Source of the DNA: Flavobacterium sp. W4I14
GTDB lineage: Bacteria > Bacteroidota > Bacteroidia > Sphingobacteriales > Sphingobacteriaceae
DNA length: 64,000 nucleotides
Reading direction: 5' to 3'
Assembly: GCA_030817875.1 (NCBI GenBank)
Contig: JAUSZU010000001.1
Coordinates: 2,046,001-2,110,000 of the forward strand
Shown here one piece after another: positions 43,499 to 53,703 of this stretch. A model generated the notes under the pieces. The model worked only from the letters and a program-made list of their open reading frames with translations. It was not told the origin of the DNA and ran no database searches. The translations under genes were made by a program, and so were the position numbers. Within the stretch, counting starts at the first letter, position 1; the number at the start of each line of letters is the position of its first letter.

Positions 43499-46060
43499 AT
43501 GGCCAAAAATTTATTAATCGTCGAGTCACCCGCAAAAGCTAAAACTATAGAAGGCTACCTAGGCAAAGATTTTCTTGTAAAATCTAGCTATGGCCACATC
43601 CGCGATTTAGTTAAAGGTGATATGGCGATTGATATCAAAAATAATTTTGCGCAGACATACGAGGTACCCGCCGACAAGAAAAACATTGTCGCTGAGTTAA
43701 AAAAACTAGCTAAAGAAGCAGAAATGGTATGGCTAGCATCCGATGAAGACCGTGAAGGAGAAGCTATTTCGTGGCACTTATTCGAAACTTTAGGCCTAAA
43801 AGTGGAGAAAACAAAACGCATCGTTTTTCATGAAATTACCAAACCAGCAATTTTAAAAGCAATCGACAGTCCACGGGGAATTGATTATAATCTGGTAAAT
43901 GCACAACAGGCACGCCGCGTATTAGATCGTTTGGTGGGTTTCGAACTTTCTCCGGTTTTATGGAAAAAGGTAAAACCATCATTATCTGCAGGCCGTGTAC
44001 AATCAGTTGCCGTGCGTTTAATTGTTGATAGAGAAAGAGAAGTTTTAAACTTTAACGCAGCTGCTGCCTATAAAATCACTGCTCAATTCTCTACCGGCAA
44101 AGGAAAAGAAATTGTAAAAGCAGAATTGCCACAACGATTCGAAAACGAGGCTGATGCTGAAAAATTCCTTCAGGACTGTGTAAATGCCAGGTTCGATATT
44201 ACCAGGTTAGAAACAAGGCCAGCAAAACGTAATCCTGCAGCCCCATTTACCACTTCGACTTTACAACAAGAAGCTTCCAGAAAATTAGGATTTTCGGTAG
44301 CCAGAACCATGCAGGTTGCACAAAGACTGTACGAAGCAGGTAAGATTACCTACATGAGAACAGACTCCGTAAACTTATCCGAAACTGCTTTAAACGCAGC
44401 TGCTGCTGAAATTAAATCTGCTTACGGCGATAAATACCACCAACACCGCGTTTATAAAACAAAATCGGCTGGTGCCCAGGAAGCTCACGAAGCCATCCGC
44501 CCTACTTATTTCGACAGACACAGTGTAGACGGCGATATTTCCGAAAAACGTTTGTACGATTTAATCTGGAAACGTTCTATTGCTTCACAAATGAGTGAAG
44601 CATTGTTCGAAAAAACAACCGCTCAGATTACCGCCTCAACCCGCAAAGAACACTTAGTTGCCGAAGGTGAGGTATTAAAATTTGACGGTTTCTTAAAAGT
44701 TTATCTGGAATCTACCGATGATGAAGAAAACGAAGAAAAAGAAGGCGGTGCAATTTTACCTCCGTTAAGCAAGGGGCAGGAACTATTTTTAAAAGAAATG
44801 CAGGCAACTGAGCGTTATTCTCGTCCGCCAGCAAGATATACAGAGGCCAGTTTGGTTAAAAAACTAGAAGAACTGGGCATTGGCCGCCCGTCTACTTATG
44901 CACCAACCATTTCTACGGTACAAAACCGTGGTTATGTGGTTAAAGAAGACAGGGATGGCAAACAACGTAAGTTTACTTCTATCATTTTAGCTGACGGGCA
45001 AGTAAAAAAAGAAATAAAATCAGAAATTACCGGTGCGGAGAAATCAAAACTCTTCCCTACCGATATTGGGGAGGTCGTAAACGATTTCCTGGTAGAACAT
45101 TTCAAAGGCATTGTCGATTTTAACTTCACAGCAAAGGTGGAGAAAGAATTTGATGAAATTGCCCAGGGTTTACAAGAGTGGACAAAAATGCTGCACTCGT
45201 TTTATAATCCATTTCATACCGAAGTAGAAACTACGCTTGAAACTGCAGAACGTGCCACTGGTGAGCGCTTATTGGGCTTAGATCCGGCAACAGGTAAAAA
45301 TGTATACACCAAAGTAGGTAAATTTGGACCATTGGTTCAAATTGGAGAGCTTGATGAGGAGGAAAAACCACGGTACGCCAGTTTAATGCGCACGCAATCT
45401 GTTGCAACCATTACTTTAGATGATGCGCTGGAGCTCTTTAAACTTCCTTTCCAACTACCTGATTTTGAAGGAAAAGAAGTAATGATCGGGGTTGGCCGTT
45501 TTGGACCATACGTTAAATGGGGCGAAAGTTTTATTTCCCTTCCTAAAAACGAGGAGCCTTTATCGGTTACTTATGAAAGAGCAGTTGAAATTATCCGCCA
45601 AAAAATGGATGATGATGCGCCTATTGCCTATTATGAAGGTTTAGGCGTAACAAAAGGAAAAGGTCGCTTTGGCCCTTTTATTAAATGGAACGATCTCTTT
45701 ATCAATATTCCTGCAAAAGGATACGATTTCGACAATTTAACACAAGAAGATATTAATACCTTAATCGGTAAAAAAGTAGAAAAAGAGGCTAACAGATTTA
45801 TTAAAACCTGGGATGCAGAAAAAATTTCTATCGAAAACGGCCGTTGGGGACCATTTATCCGTTTTGGCAAGTTGATGCTTAAATTGAGGAATAACGAGGC
45901 TACCAAGCAAAAATATACACCAGAAGAATTGGTTGATATTGATTTGGAAGTAGTTAAGAAAATGATTGTAGAGCAGGTGCCTAATGCTTTCGAAACGAAG
46001 AAAAAAGCACCGGCAAAGAAAAAAGCCCCAGCTAAAAAGGCTGTAGCGAAGAAAAAATAG
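43499..46060 (+). CDS. topA: DNA topoisomerase I
   Basis: A type IA topoisomerase that relaxes negative supercoils. The 853 residues start MAKNLLIVESPAKAKTIEGYLGKDF with the Toprim domain (acidic motif DEDREGEAISWH), followed by the strand-passage domain with catalytic Tyr285 (ITYMRTDSVNLS) and QEAHEAIRPT. Instead of zinc fingers, the C-terminus has repeated Gly/Trp-type units (GRFGPFIKWND, GRWGPFIRFGK), then a Lys/Ala/Pro tail (KKKAPAKKKAPAKK). The frame is open to 43451 but the family start is at 43499. Confidence 0.97.
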   Translation: MAKNLLIVESPAKAKTIEGYLGKDFLVKSSYGHIRDLVKGDMAIDIKNNFAQTYEVPADKKNIVAELKKLAKEAEMVWLASDEDREGEAISWHLFETLGLKVEKTKRIVFHEITKPAILKAIDSPRGIDYNLVNAQQARRVLDRLVGFELSPVLWKKVKPSLSAGRVQSVAVRLIVDREREVLNFNAAAAYKITAQFSTGKGKEIVKAELPQRFENEADAEKFLQDCVNARFDITRLETRPAKRNPAAPFTTSTLQQEASRKLGFSVARTMQVAQRLYEAGKITYMRTDSVNLSETALNAAAAEIKSAYGDKYHQHRVYKTKSAGAQEAHEAIRPTYFDRHSVDGDISEKRLYDLIWKRSIASQMSEALFEKTTAQITASTRKEHLVAEGEVLKFDGFLKVYLESTDDEENEEKEGGAILPPLSKGQELFLKEMQATERYSRPPARYTEASLVKKLEELGIGRPSTYAPTISTVQNRGYVVKEDRDGKQRKFTSIILADGQVKKEIKSEITGAEKSKLFPTDIGEVVNDFLVEHFKGIVDFNFTAKVEKEFDEIAQGLQEWTKMLHSFYNPFHTEVETTLETAERATGERLLGLDPATGKNVYTKVGKFGPLVQIGELDEEEKPRYASLMRTQSVATITLDDALELFKLPFQLPDFEGKEVMIGVGRFGPYVKWGESFISLPKNEEPLSVTYERAVEIIRQKMDDDAPIAYYEGLGVTKGKGRFGPFIKWNDLFINIPAKGYDFDNLTQEDINTLIGKKVEKEANRFIKTWDAEKISIENGRWGPFIRFGKLMLKLRNNEATKQKYTPEELVDIDLEVVKKMIVEQVPNAFETKKKAPAKKKAPAKKAVAKKK

Positions 46061-46120
46061 GCCAGGATTAAATGATTTTAGGATTGCCAGGATAAAATTT
46101 GGCAACCCAAATATTCATAT

Positions 46121-46146
46121 TGTCCTCCTGAGCCTGTCGAAGGACA
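46121..46146. repeat. Short palindromic motif after topA
   Basis: TGTCCTCCTG-agcctgt-cgaAGGACA type sequence with 6-bp inverted ends (TGTCCT/AGGACA). It looks like a dispersed intergenic palindrome; too weak to call a terminator. Confidence 0.4.
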
Positions 46147-46259
46147 TACATATTGTATCAACAGGCACAAGGTTACGGTTAATTAAAGAATTTAACGGCC
46201 CGAAATGAAGCCCGCCTATTCAATAATTCATTTATTTACTCATTCAATAACTTCAAAAA

Positions 46260-46664
46260 TTGAAAGCAGATTTACCAGAAAATACAGTTGAAGATATCGC
46301 AATGGCCGTTGTATTGATGGGCGAAACACCTGAAGTAAAAAGCTGGACGGTTTATCTCGTCAATTTAAAAAACGAACCGATAACCAATGTATTGATCAGC
46401 TCTAAAGGTTATGGTGAAAAAGACGGAAAGCAGGTAAAAACTTCCGTTTTAAGGCATTTTGTAGGCGACATGGAAGCAAATTCTTTTGCAGGAGTGGAAG
46501 CCATAGATCCTGAAGTTTTCGGCTTAACTAACGAGTACTGGCTAAGCTATTACATTGGTAGCACTATTTATGATAAGAAATTCATTTTCTTGCCCGAAAG
46601 CATCATCGATTCCAATATGATCAAGATTCCGCTGGTAAACAGACCTGGGGTGATGATAAAATAG
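46260..46664 (+). CDS. Hypothetical protein with TTG start
   Basis: A 134-residue soluble protein beginning KADLPENTVEDIAMAVVLMGETPE (first residue from TTG). An in-frame stop lies just upstream at 46248, and the first ATG (46302) would cut into what looks like the first strand, so the TTG start is the best reading. Beta-rich, with GYGEKDGKQVKTSVLRHFVGDM and NEYWLSYYIG segments; no signal peptide. No known family named with confidence. It ends in front of a long heptad inverted repeat. Confidence 0.7.
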   Translation: MKADLPENTVEDIAMAVVLMGETPEVKSWTVYLVNLKNEPITNVLISSKGYGEKDGKQVKTSVLRHFVGDMEANSFAGVEAIDPEVFGLTNEYWLSYYIGSTIYDKKFIFLPESIIDSNMIKIPLVNRPGVMIK

Positions 46665-46732
46665 TCATGAGTCTTAAGTCCTCAGTCTAGCGTCTTTGAT
46701 TACCGACTGAGGACTTAAGACTAGGGACTCAA
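46663..46732. repeat. AGTCnnn heptad inverted repeat (convergent terminator-like)
   Basis: Left arm: AGTCATG, AGTCTTA, AGTCCTC, AGTCTAG in 7-bp register. Right arm: GACTGAG, GACTTAA, GACTAGG, GACTCAA. The central 18-bp arms (46670-46687 and 46705-46722) are perfectly complementary. It fills the gap between the stops of two convergent genes. Confidence 0.8.
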
Positions 46733-47155
46733 CTAAGGCACCTTAACAGCCTGTCTTCCAATTAATTTCCAGCCCGACTTTTCTTTACTCCAGATTAAAA
46801 GAATATACAATTTCACATTTCCTGGAACATTTTTATCATTTGTTTTGGCGTTTAGTGTATGACGAACCAAAGCTGTTTTGTTTTGAACAACAACAGTCTG
46901 ATCAGTTAAATTAATATCCACAAAATCAGATTCGCCAGAAAGTAATGAATGCATAAATTCCTGCTTGGTTTGAATCTTTCCACTCGAATGCCCATAGCTC
47001 AGGTTATTCAAAATTATTTTATCAAGCGCCAAACTATCTGGTGTAACCATCAGTTTGGTTAATTTGCTTACAGCATCTTCTACTTCAGTTTTTTGGGCAA
47101 AACAAAAACTGGTCGAAATTAACAGGCTCGAAAAAATCAAGAGTTTCTTTATCAT
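46733..47155 (-). CDS. Secreted NTF2-like (DUF4440-type) protein
   Basis: A 140-residue protein with signal peptide MIKKLLIFSSLLISTSFCFAQ, then an NTF2-like fold: VEDAVSKLTKLMVTPDSLALDKIILNNLSYGHSSGKIQTKQEFMHSLLSG, and the end KSGWKLIGRQAVKVP, typical of DUF4440. It probably acts in the periplasm; ligand unknown. An in-frame ATG at 47212 would add 19 residues in front of the signal peptide and is rejected. Confidence 0.85.
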   Translation of the reverse strand: MIKKLLIFSSLLISTSFCFAQKTEVEDAVSKLTKLMVTPDSLALDKIILNNLSYGHSSGKIQTKQEFMHSLLSGESDFVDINLTDQTVVVQNKTALVRHTLNAKTNDKNVPGNVKLYILLIWSKEKSGWKLIGRQAVKVP

Positions 47156-47368
47156 ATCTGGTTGTATTGGGGTTAATGTTGTAAACTTATCCAAAACCAT
47201 GCAAAGGAACAAACCCTAAGCGTTAATTTTCAACATAATTTATTTTAACGTGAATTTTAGTTTATTTTCGGATGGAATATAGGGTTTCGGATGTAAAGGA
47301 TAATTTGCGACACCTCTATTGCTTTTACCGTAACATTATATTTCCATTTATCTTAACGAATTTCAAAC

Positions 47369-50300
47369 ATGGAACAACCATCTACCTACCAATCTTCCTC
47401 TAAAAAGAAATTTATCTTCATCGGATTGCTTGCTGTTTCTATAGCGGCAATTGTATTTATTTATTTCAATAGAAAGAAAAAAAATCATGAAGAAAATCAG
47501 GCTTATGCTAAATATATCGAAGCCTATACTTCCGGAACCATTTCCAAAAAGAGTTTTATCAGAGTTCATTTAGCCAATGCGGCAACAGGTATGCAGGATC
47601 TGGGCAAAGCAGATTCACGCGAACTCTTCGACTTCTCCCCTTCTATCTCCGGCAAAACCTATTGGATTGATCCGCAAACGGTTGAATTTAGACCTGATGA
47701 GAACCTCAAACCTGGCAAAAACTACGAAGCTACATTCAAACTTTCGGAAGTTTCTGCTACAGAAAAAGGTCTTGAAGATTTCGACTTTGAGTTTAAAGTA
47801 ATTACCCCAGGGATTATGCTTTCTCAAAACGGATTGGTTTCGCAGAACAATACTGCGATGGATTACATGAAATTAACCGGCGAAGTGGCTACTGCTGACG
47901 TAGAAGAAACCAGTAAAATAGAGAAAACGGTTTCTTTGGATTTTGACCAAAAGTTAAAAATCAAATGGCAGCATGATCCGGCAAAAAATACTTCAAAATT
48001 CACTATCGATAGCATAAAAAAGACTGGAAACGATCAAAATTTAAAAATAGATTGGGATGGCGATGCCATTGATGCAGAACAAAAAGGAGAAATAGAAATC
48101 CGTGTTCCGGCGATAAATAAGTTCGAAATCCTGGATATGAAGGCCATCCAGGGTGAAGAAGATTATGCATTGGTGCAATTTTCTGAACCCGTTGGTGTAG
48201 GACAGGATTTAACAGGTATGATTACGCTGGGCAATCTGAGCGATTTAAGGTATACCATTGATGCCAGTCAGGTTAAAGTTTATGCTGCCGAAGAACTTAA
48301 AGGCAATTATACTTTAAGTGTGAATGCAGGAGTAGAAAACATCAATGCGAAAACACTTCCAAACGGTAAAGTAGCCAACCTTGTTTTCGAGGATAAATTA
48401 CCAGCCGTTACCATTGCAGGTAATGGTACCATTTTACCCAACTCTGGAAAGCTGGTTTTACCCTTCGAAGCGATTAATTTAAAGGCTGTTGATGTTACGG
48501 TGATCAAAATATACGAAAACAACATACCGCAGTTTTTTCAAACGAATAGTTATAAAGACGGTAACGAATTGCGTAGGGTGGCCAAACCCATTCTGCAAAA
48601 AACGGTGCGATTAGATGAAGACAAGGCACTTAACCTCCATAAAAAGAACCGTTTCACCCTTGATCTTGACAAAATGATCCGTACCGAACCTGGTGCCATG
48701 TACCGCGTTACCATTGCTTTCAGACAGGAATATAATGCTTACAACTGTAAAACCGGAGAAGAAAAAGCCGATGGTAATGAGGAAGAAGCCGAAAATGGAG
48801 ATTATGAAGGTTATGGTGAAAAGATTGATGAAGACGATGACTTTTGGCAGCGTTACAATAATTATTACCCGCCAAATTACAGGTGGAATGATAAAGACAA
48901 TCCATGTACGCCATCGTTTTACACCAACCAGCGCTGGGTCAGCAGAAACTTAATTGCCTCGAATATTGGTTTGGTGGCCAAACGTGGTAACGATAACAGT
49001 ATGCTTATCGTTGCAACAGATTTATTGACGGCAAAACCATTAAGTGGTGTAAACCTGGAATTAATGGATTACCAAAAACAGATCATATTCACTACTAAAA
49101 CTGATGGCGACGGTTTTGCAAGTTTTGACCTGAAACGTCAGCCTTTCTTATTAATCGCCAAAAATGGTTCAGAACGCGGCTATCTTAAATTAGACGATGG
49201 AAGCTCACTTCCGCTAAGCCGCTTCGATGTGGGTGGTGATGTAGTTCAAAGTGGCTTAAAAGGCTTTATTTATGGCGAACGCGGCGTTTGGCGGCCAGGC
49301 GACAGTTTATTTGTTTCTTTCGTGCTGGAAGACAAACTAAAAAAACTGCCTGCCAATTATCCGGTAACGATGGAATTCTATAACCCGAAAGGTCAGCTTT
49401 ACAAAAGATTGATCAATGGCAAACCTTTAAATGGATTCTACACCTTTAAAACCGCTACTGAAAGTACAGCGCCAACTGGCAACTGGATGGCAAAAGTTAA
49501 AGCAGGTGGTGCTACATTTACTAAAACCCTAAAAATCGAAACCGTAATGCCAAACCGTTTGAAAATTGATTTCAACGTTGGCAACAGAACATATTTAAGC
49601 TCGGGAACATCAGCCGCTACCCTATCGGCCAAATGGCTATTCGGTGCCGTTGCCCAAAACTTAAAAGCGAAGGTTGATGTAAACTTAAACACTACAGAAA
49701 CTAAATTTAAAGGCTTTGAGGGGTTTAGTTTCGATAACCCAACGGTTAACTTCGAATCGCAGGTTAAAACCATTTTTGAAGGCACATTAAACCAGAACGG
49801 TACAGCTCAGATTAACACCAACCTCAATGAGAATAACACCGCCCCTGGTGTATTAAGGGCAAACTTTACAACCAAAGTTTTCGAACCGGGAGGTAATTTC
49901 AGCATCGATAATTTTAGCATCCCTTATCACGTATACAGCAGTTATTTGGGCATCCGACCAGAAAAAGGCGACCGTTTGAGTGGCATGTTGGTTACCGGAA
50001 AAGACCATAAAATAGAAATTGTAAATGTAAATACCGATGGAAAACTATTGAGCGGAACTAAAACCGTTCAGGTAGAATTATATAAAACACAATGGCGCTG
50101 GTGGTGGGAACAGGATGATCAATATACCTACGCCAACTTTACTCAAAACCAGTATAACAAACTGGTAGAAAGCCATCAGGTAAACTTATTCAACGGAAAA
50201 GGAAGCTGGAATTTACGCGTTGATGAACCAGAATGGGGCCGTTATTTGATTTTAGTACGCGATGTAAACGGTGGCCACGTTACCGGAAAATCTGTTTATG

Positions 50301-52960
50301 TAGATTGGCCAGGCTGGGCACAGCGCGAACAGGGCAGCAACCCAACTGAGGCGTCTATGTTATCTTTCACAGCTAATAAGGAAAAATTTACTGTTGGAGA
50401 GGATATTACCTTAACCATCCCAACTGGTAAAAACGGAAGGGCATTAATCTCCATTGAAAATGGAAGCAGGGTATTAAAAACCTTCTGGGTAGATACCAAA
50501 GCTGGGCAAACGCAATTTAAGTTCAAAGCTGAGAAAGAAATGGCACCTAATGTTTTCGCCAACATTACCTTACTACAGCCTCATGCACAAACCGTTAACG
50601 ATTTACCAATTAGAATGTATGGCGCTATTCCGCTTTCAGTTGAAGATCCGCAGACCATCCTAAAACCAACCATAAAAATGTTGGATAAAATCAAGCCTGA
50701 GACCGAAAACACCATCACTGTTGCTGAGCAGAATGGTAAAGCAATGACTTACACCATTGCCCTAGTAGATGAAGGATTATTAGATTTAACACGTTTTAAA
50801 ACACCTGATCCACATGGTGCATTTTATGCCCGCGAAGGTTTGGGCGTAAAAACATGGGATTTATTCGACTATGTGTTAGGCGCATGGGGAGGAAATTTAG
50901 AACGTATTTTAAGCATTGGTGGCGATGGTAGCATCAACAAGAACTTAAATCCAGCAAAAGCCAACCGTTTTAAAGCGGTGGTTAAATTTATGGGGCCATT
51001 TACCATTGGCAAAGGCGAAAGTAAAACGCACAAATTTAAATTACCACAGTACATTGGTGCAGTAAGAGCTATGGTAATTGCCGGGCAGGATGCTGCATAT
51101 GGTTTTACCGAAAAATCGGTTCAGGTTAAAAAGCCGTTAATGGTTTTGGCTACTTTGCCCAGGGTTATCGGTCCGGGAGAAAGTTTCACCTTACCAGTAA
51201 CCGTTTTTGCGACAGAAAATAACCTCAAAAATGTATCAGTACAACTCCAGGCAAATAATTTAATTGTTCAAGGGAGTAACAAACAGCAGCTTTATTACAA
51301 ACAAACAGGTGAGCAAATGACCTATTTCGAAGTGAAAGCACCCAACATAGTAGGTATTGCCAAAGTAAAAGTGATTGCACACAGCGGAGCTGAAAAAACA
51401 GTTTACGATGTGGAAATGGATATCAGAAATCCAAACCCATATGTAACCAATGTGGTGTCTGCAACAGTTCAGCCACATACCAAATGGGCTGTAAACTATT
51501 TGCCAATTGGTATGACGGGTACAAATTCAGGTTCACTAGAAGTTTCTTCCATACCTGCCATTAACCTCGGTAAAAGATTGAGTTACCTCATCCAATATCC
51601 GCATGGTTGTATTGAGCAAACTACTTCTGGTATATTTCCTCAACTCTTTTTGGATAGATTGAGTCCGTTGAATGAACAACAAAAAGCCACAACAGAGAAA
51701 AACATTAAAGCTGGAATAAACAGGCTGAAAGGGTTCCAAACTACAGATGGCGGTTTGTCTTACTGGCCTGGCGAAGGTACTTCTGATGAATGGGGTAGCA
51801 ATTATGCCGGACATTTCCTGGTTGAAGCGCAAAATGCTGGTTATACCCTTCCTGTTGGCCTTTTGGATGAGTTGTTGCGCTTTCAAAAATCAAAAGCAGC
51901 AAACTGGGCACCAAACAGTAATAATTTTTATGGAGGAGATTTATCTCAGGCCTATCGTTTATACATGCTGGCATTGGCTAAAAAACCTGAAATGGCAGCA
52001 ATGAACCGTTTAAAAGCTTTTGAATATTTATCAATCGCTGCAAAATGGCGATTGGCAGCTGCTTATAAACTGGCCGGACAAAATGATGTGGCTCAAAATA
52101 TGATCAGAGGTTTAGATACATCCATTCAGGCTTACAAACAACTGGGAGGAACTTATGGCTCCGATGTACGCGATGAAGCCATGATTTTAGAAACCCTAAC
52201 CCTACTTGGTCAGAAAGCAAAAGCTGCAAGTTTACTACAACCTTTAGCTGCTAAACTTGGCGAAAATACCTGGTACAGCACACAAACAACCGCTTATAGT
52301 TTGTTGGCTATTGCAAAATTCTGTGGTTCAAACCAATCGGCAAATAAACTGCAATATCAGTATGTATTAGACGGAAAATCGGCACCCGTAAGCTCAAATC
52401 AATACATTAACAGTACGCCAGTAACCTTTAAAGGAAACACGGCTTCTATTACCAATAATGGCAATAATGTATTATTTGTCCGTTTGGTTTTAGAAGGACA
52501 GCCAATTGCTGGTCAGAACAATTTCTTGCCAAACCGACCAGAGGTATTGGACATGAACGTGACCTATAAACGTTTAAATGGTAAAGTACTGGATCCGACT
52601 ACCTTAAAACAGGGAACAGATTTTTATGCGGAGGTAACAGTAAAAAATCCTGGCAGAATGGGATACTATGAACAAATGGCGCTAACACAGATTTTCCCTT
52701 CAGGTTGGGAAATCATCAATACCCGCGTAAACGATAATCAGAGCATTTTAGCCTCATCTCCTTTTACCTATCAGGATATCAGAGATGACCGCGTTTTCAC
52801 CTATTTTAATGTAAGGGAAGGTGAAAGTCTAGTGTACAAGGTATTACTTAATGCCTCTTATCTAGGTAAATATTACTTATCAGCTGTTCAATGTGAAGCG
52901 ATGTACAATAATGATATTTCGGCTACTGAAGCAGGCAAGTGGGTACAGGTAGTAAAATAG
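47369..52960 (+). CDS. Alpha-2-macroglobulin family protein with thioester
   Basis: A 1863-residue periplasmic protease trap. A single N-terminal transmembrane helix (FIFIGLLAVSIAAIVFIYF, about residues 15-33) anchors it. Multiple macroglobulin domains follow, including the RGVWRPGDSLFVS element (MG domain) and the bait-containing region. The thioester motif GCIEQ (Cys1414, Gln1417, in PHGCIEQTTSG) is intact, so it can trap proteases covalently; the alpha-helical domain follows and a receptor-binding-like domain ends the protein. In proteobacteria this gene type is paired with pbpC, and here PBP1C follows after an inserted RAYT element. An acidic low-complexity insert lies near residues 465-490. 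Confidence 0.95.
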   Translation: MEQPSTYQSSSKKKFIFIGLLAVSIAAIVFIYFNRKKKNHEENQAYAKYIEAYTSGTISKKSFIRVHLANAATGMQDLGKADSRELFDFSPSISGKTYWIDPQTVEFRPDENLKPGKNYEATFKLSEVSATEKGLEDFDFEFKVITPGIMLSQNGLVSQNNTAMDYMKLTGEVATADVEETSKIEKTVSLDFDQKLKIKWQHDPAKNTSKFTIDSIKKTGNDQNLKIDWDGDAIDAEQKGEIEIRVPAINKFEILDMKAIQGEEDYALVQFSEPVGVGQDLTGMITLGNLSDLRYTIDASQVKVYAAEELKGNYTLSVNAGVENINAKTLPNGKVANLVFEDKLPAVTIAGNGTILPNSGKLVLPFEAINLKAVDVTVIKIYENNIPQFFQTNSYKDGNELRRVAKPILQKTVRLDEDKALNLHKKNRFTLDLDKMIRTEPGAMYRVTIAFRQEYNAYNCKTGEEKADGNEEEAENGDYEGYGEKIDEDDDFWQRYNNYYPPNYRWNDKDNPCTPSFYTNQRWVSRNLIASNIGLVAKRGNDNSMLIVATDLLTAKPLSGVNLELMDYQKQIIFTTKTDGDGFASFDLKRQPFLLIAKNGSERGYLKLDDGSSLPLSRFDVGGDVVQSGLKGFIYGERGVWRPGDSLFVSFVLEDKLKKLPANYPVTMEFYNPKGQLYKRLINGKPLNGFYTFKTATESTAPTGNWMAKVKAGGATFTKTLKIETVMPNRLKIDFNVGNRTYLSSGTSAATLSAKWLFGAVAQNLKAKVDVNLNTTETKFKGFEGFSFDNPTVNFESQVKTIFEGTLNQNGTAQINTNLNENNTAPGVLRANFTTKVFEPGGNFSIDNFSIPYHVYSSYLGIRPEKGDRLSGMLVTGKDHKIEIVNVNTDGKLLSGTKTVQVELYKTQWRWWWEQDDQYTYANFTQNQYNKLVESHQVNLFNGKGSWNLRVDEPEWGRYLILVRDVNGGHVTGKSVYVDWPGWAQREQGSNPTEASMLSFTANKEKFTVGEDITLTIPTGKNGRALISIENGSRVLKTFWVDTKAGQTQFKFKAEKEMAPNVFANITLLQPHAQTVNDLPIRMYGAIPLSVEDPQTILKPTIKMLDKIKPETENTITVAEQNGKAMTYTIALVDEGLLDLTRFKTPDPHGAFYAREGLGVKTWDLFDYVLGAWGGNLERILSIGGDGSINKNLNPAKANRFKAVVKFMGPFTIGKGESKTHKFKLPQYIGAVRAMVIAGQDAAYGFTEKSVQVKKPLMVLATLPRVIGPGESFTLPVTVFATENNLKNVSVQLQANNLIVQGSNKQQLYYKQTGEQMTYFEVKAPNIVGIAKVKVIAHSGAEKTVYDVEMDIRNPNPYVTNVVSATVQPHTKWAVNYLPIGMTGTNSGSLEVSSIPAINLGKRLSYLIQYPHGCIEQTTSGIFPQLFLDRLSPLNEQQKATTEKNIKAGINRLKGFQTTDGGLSYWPGEGTSDEWGSNYAGHFLVEAQNAGYTLPVGLLDELLRFQKSKAANWAPNSNNFYGGDLSQAYRLYMLALAKKPEMAAMNRLKAFEYLSIAAKWRLAAAYKLAGQNDVAQNMIRGLDTSIQAYKQLGGTYGSDVRDEAMILETLTLLGQKAKAASLLQPLAAKLGENTWYSTQTTAYSLLAIAKFCGSNQSANKLQYQYVLDGKSAPVSSNQYINSTPVTFKGNTASITNNGNNVLFVRLVLEGQPIAGQNNFLPNRPEVLDMNVTYKRLNGKVLDPTTLKQGTDFYAEVTVKNPGRMGYYEQMALTQIFPSGWEIINTRVNDNQSILASSPFTYQDIRDDRVFTYFNVREGESLVYKVLLNASYLGKYYLSAVQCEAMYNNDISATEAGKWVQVVK

Positions 52961-53115
52961 AACATTTAGTGGTTCGTGTCTCCACGAACCACGGCATAAA
53001 ATAAAATACTGGTCGTAGCATCGCGCTACGATCTAAAAAAAGAAGACGAGAACCACAGCGTAAAATAAAATCGAAGCCTCGGTCCGTGTCCTCACGGACC
53101 GAAATTTAAACTAGA

Positions 53116-53664
53116 ATGGATAATTTATTTCAAAAAAAAAGAAAGAATTATATTGAAATAGGTCAAATTTATTTTTGGACGGCAACCATAAACAATTGGC
53201 AAAAACTTTTGCTAAAGGCAGAATTTAAAGAGGTAATATTAAATTCATTTGAATATCTAAACAGATTAAATAAGATTGATGTATTTGCGTTTGTAATTAT
53301 GCCTAATCATATTCACACAATTTGGCGAATAAAAGAGTTAAATGGAAAAGAAACAGCGCAAGGCTCATTTTTAAAATATACAGCCCATGAGTTCAAAAAA
53401 TTATTAAATCGAAATGAGCTGATGAATTATTATACAAATGCGATTAATAAAAATTATGAATTTTGGCAGAGAGATCCACTGGCAATACATCTATATTCTC
53501 CAGAAGTTGCTTATCAAAAACTAGATTATTTACACAACAATCCCTGTACAGAGCACTGGCAATTAGCCAACGAACCTCAGGATTACTTATATTCATCAGC
53601 TTCTTTTTACGAGAACAATGAAATTAATTATTCATTCTTAAAAGATTTGAGATTAGAATTTTAA
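53116..53664 (+). CDS. REP-associated tyrosine transposase (RAYT, Y1/IS200-like)
   Basis: A 182-residue single-strand DNA transposase of the HUH/Y1 superfamily. The HUH motif is HIH at residues 65-67 (IMPNHIHTIW), and the candidate catalytic Tyr is Y138 in KLDYLHNNP, the RAYT-type motif. The N-terminal FWTATINNW strand and the FWQRDPLAIHLYSPEVAYQ segment are typical. Unlike a mobile IS200, RAYTs are usually single-copy and linked to REP palindromes, which flank it here on both sides. It is more AT-rich than its neighbours. Coding frame intact. Confidence 0.92.
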   Translation: MDNLFQKKRKNYIEIGQIYFWTATINNWQKLLLKAEFKEVILNSFEYLNRLNKIDVFAFVIMPNHIHTIWRIKELNGKETAQGSFLKYTAHEFKKLLNRNELMNYYTNAINKNYEFWQRDPLAIHLYSPEVAYQKLDYLHNNPCTEHWQLANEPQDYLYSSASFYENNEINYSFLKDLRLEF

Positions 53665-53703
53665 CAAAACTTTAATAGATTGGTTCGTGGTGACACGAAC
53701 CAA

